NCBI GenBank assembly: GCA_002450905.1
Contig: DKAT01000094.1
Span: forward strand, 1 to 7,658
DNA length: 7,658 bases
DNA from: Spirochaetia bacterium UBA6919
GTDB lineage: Bacteria; Spirochaetota; UBA6919
Direction: 5' to 3'
Shown here one piece after another: positions 6,496 to 7,658 of the stretch. Numbering within the stretch: position 1 is the first letter of the stretch; every line of letters starts with the position of its first letter. The position numbers were made by a program, and so were the translations under genes. The notes under the pieces were generated by a model. That model saw only the letters and a program-made list of their open reading frames with translations. It searched no databases and had not been told where the DNA came from.

Positions 6496-6933
6496 TTAAT
6501 CATTTGTGTACCATATCCAATTATCATTGTATATTTTCCTCACTGAAGCATCTAATTCTGATTTCGTATAACTTCCACCTGGTGCATAAATGAGTTCATC
6601 GTGCTGGAAAAATATTTCATTAAATCTATATTCAATATATTTTACTCTATTATTTTTTTTTACTATTTTCATTTTCATCCCTAATATTGGATTTAGAAAA
6701 TCTTCAGCTTTTTTTTCATGATTAATCCACATTATTATTTTATTGTTTACATCTTCTATTAATGGATTAGCAAATGATAGAATAAAATAAATTAGCCAGA
6801 TAACAATTATATCTAATCTATTTCTCTTTTTTATTAAATAAAAGCCCAAAAATATTATTAACGTTACAGGGCAGGAAAATACAATATAAGTCCGTATTCC
6901 AAAAAAAATGCATGTAAAAAATTTGGTGACCAA
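6496..6933 (-). CDS. Hypothetical small membrane protein
   Basis: A 145-residue frame of unknown family. Two likely TM helices (about 16-34 and 41-57) are joined by a basic KKRNR turn, which by the positive-inside rule puts this turn in the cytoplasm and the mixed-charge C-terminal region (60-145, with NPILGMKMKIVKKNN and APGGSY) outside. The only usable start in frame is TTG at 6933, with a stop (TAA) three codons upstream and no Shine-Dalgarno. An ATG at 6913 is out of frame by one base across a T8 tract (6901-6908). The reading frame looks real by its regular hydrophobic pattern and length, but the 5' end is uncertain. It is more AT-rich than the neighbouring enzyme genes. A promoter lies at 7150-7178. 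No function is proposed. Confidence 0.55.
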   Translation of the reverse strand: MVTKFFTCIFFGIRTYIVFSCPVTLIIFLGFYLIKKRNRLDIIVIWLIYFILSFANPLIEDVNNKIIMWINHEKKAEDFLNPILGMKMKIVKKNNRVKYIEYRFNEIFFQHDELIYAPGGSYTKSELDASVRKIYNDNWIWYTND

Positions 6934-7284
6934 ATAACTGGTATTAGCCCATGGAAATCTTGAAATTTTCGTTGTTCAACTATTGGAAGAATGAATCTTA
7001 TTCCCGTTGTATAGCCTTTCTAAATTGTGTTCTTTACCATCCCTTTCGTACAATAAATACTGATTATGAATATATTAAAAGTACAGATAAAAAAAACATC
7101 GAATTGTACTGTATTTTTATTTTAAATCAGTACCTTTTTTAGATTAATAATATTACAGAGGATTTTATTTGCTGTCAAGAAAAATCTTTTTACCATGGGT
7201 GTTGATTTCGGAATGGGGTGTTGAGAAACTTGAGAGCGTGTTCGAGGAATTATATTTGACTATTATTTTGGAGTGACGGGATTA
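6934..7284. other. 350-base intergenic region with a minus-strand promoter
   Basis: No convincing gene is seen. It holds the promoter at 7150-7178 and a 6-bp inverted repeat GTACTG (7106-7111)/CAGTAC (7128-7133), followed on the plus strand by C and six T. That could be a weak plus-strand intrinsic terminator, but no plus-strand gene precedes it. The right half (about 7180-7284), which follows the LRR gene stop, contains nothing recognisable and no clear terminator. Confidence 0.45.
7150..7178 (-). promoter_or_regulatory. Sigma70-type promoter upstream of the hypothetical membrane protein
   Basis: On the minus strand a perfect TTGACA (-35, at 7173-7178) is followed after exactly 17 nt by TAATAT (-10, at 7150-7155; 4/6). 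Transcription would start near 7143, leaving about 210 nt of leader before the TTG at 6933. The leader contains only very short ORFs. Confidence 0.5.
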
Positions 7285-7658
7285 TTATTTAACTCGCATA
7301 GAGTAAGAAATCGTACACCGTGGTAATGCTTTTTTTAGTTCGTCTACCTGTTCTTTTGTTATTTGAGTTTCCTTTAGTTCGAGTTTTGTTAATTTTTTTA
7401 ATTCCTTCAGTGGCGTGAGGTCAGTTATTGGGGTATAATCAAGAGTAAGAGATATTAAGTCTGTTAAATCTTTAAGAGGAGCAAGATCGGTTACTTTTGT
7501 GAAACCAAGATCAATTTTTTTTAAGTTGATTAATCCTTTGAGAGGGGTGAGATCGGATACTTGTGTTTTATAAATGTAAAGATTTTCTAGGCTTACAAGA
7601 TACTTTAATAAGCGGATATCTGACAAGGATAGAGTTGGTGTGAACCCCAAAATGTGTA
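7285..7658 (-). CDS. Leucine-rich-repeat protein, C-terminal part (runs off the window)
   Basis: The frame is open to the right edge, so the N-terminus is missing; the TTG at 7650 is probably internal. Counted from it, residues 15-102 form four LRR units of exactly 22 residues, starting LKYL, LKGL, LKDL and LKEL, with the consensus LKxLxxLxxLxLxxTxITDLTP of the SDS22/internalin-like class. The tail after the last unit, ITKEQVDELKKALPRCTI, is the C-terminal capping helix commonly seen in bacterial LRR proteins. Such proteins usually bind other proteins, often at the cell surface, but no signal peptide or anchor can be judged from this fragment. At the DNA level the units are 66-bp imperfect repeats. 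There is no gene or clear terminator directly after it. Confidence 0.8.
   Translation of the reverse strand, partial: HILGFTPTLSLSDIRLLKYLVSLENLYIYKTQVSDLTPLKGLINLKKIDLGFTKVTDLAPLKDLTDLISLTLDYTPITDLTPLKELKKLTKLELKETQITKEQVDELKKALPRCTISYSMRVK

Noticed and set aside
6951..7142. A 63-codon plus-strand ORF between the membrane-protein and LRR genes
   Set aside because: It has no ribosome site, no recognisable family or domain pattern, and lies antisense to the leader of a minus-strand promoter; in AT-rich DNA this length is expected by chance.

Overview
The window is AT-rich and apparently bacterial. All convincing genes read on the minus strand, so transcription runs from right to left. A FlgJ-type flagellar rod-binding protein without a muramidase domain, a large membrane-anchored sensor kinase with an N-terminal CHASE2 domain, and an LRR protein of the kind common in spirochaetes suggest a flagellated Gram-negative bacterium, possibly a spirochaete. 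That assignment is an inference; no rRNA or other firm marker is present.

Left edge (1-237): the N-terminal end of an IS110-type transposase on the plus strand. It loses its family match after about 45 codons and runs into a palindromic, REP-like hairpin (151-182).

238-2902: a tight three-gene operon. In order of transcription it encodes (i) a CDP-alcohol phosphotransferase with a degenerate nucleotidyltransferase-like N-terminus, (ii) a HAD phosphatase and (iii) a stand-alone sugar/polyol-phosphate nucleotidyltransferase. The genes are 2 nt apart or overlap as ATGA, and a good sigma70-type promoter lies at 3008-3036. The simplest reading is a small pathway: a phosphorylated alcohol is activated with CTP, transferred to an acceptor, and a phosphate is removed. 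This is the logic of di-myo-inositol-phosphate (DIP) synthesis, but the substrate cannot be read from the sequence.

3058-6054: a CHASE2-PAS-histidine kinase with no response regulator in the window, preceded by flgJ. The flgJ start is fixed by a strong Shine-Dalgarno sequence at 6061-6067.

6076-6495: a 420-base stretch without a standard gene. It holds three GACAGGA repeats spaced exactly 11 bp apart plus one inverted copy, a 9-bp AT inverted repeat, and a 31-codon ORF behind a near-ideal Shine-Dalgarno sequence.

6496-7658: a small hypothetical membrane protein whose only in-frame start is a TTG, with a T8 tract near its 5' end; a 350-base spacer carrying a TTGACA-N17-TAATAT promoter; and the C-terminal part of a leucine-rich-repeat protein that runs off the right edge.
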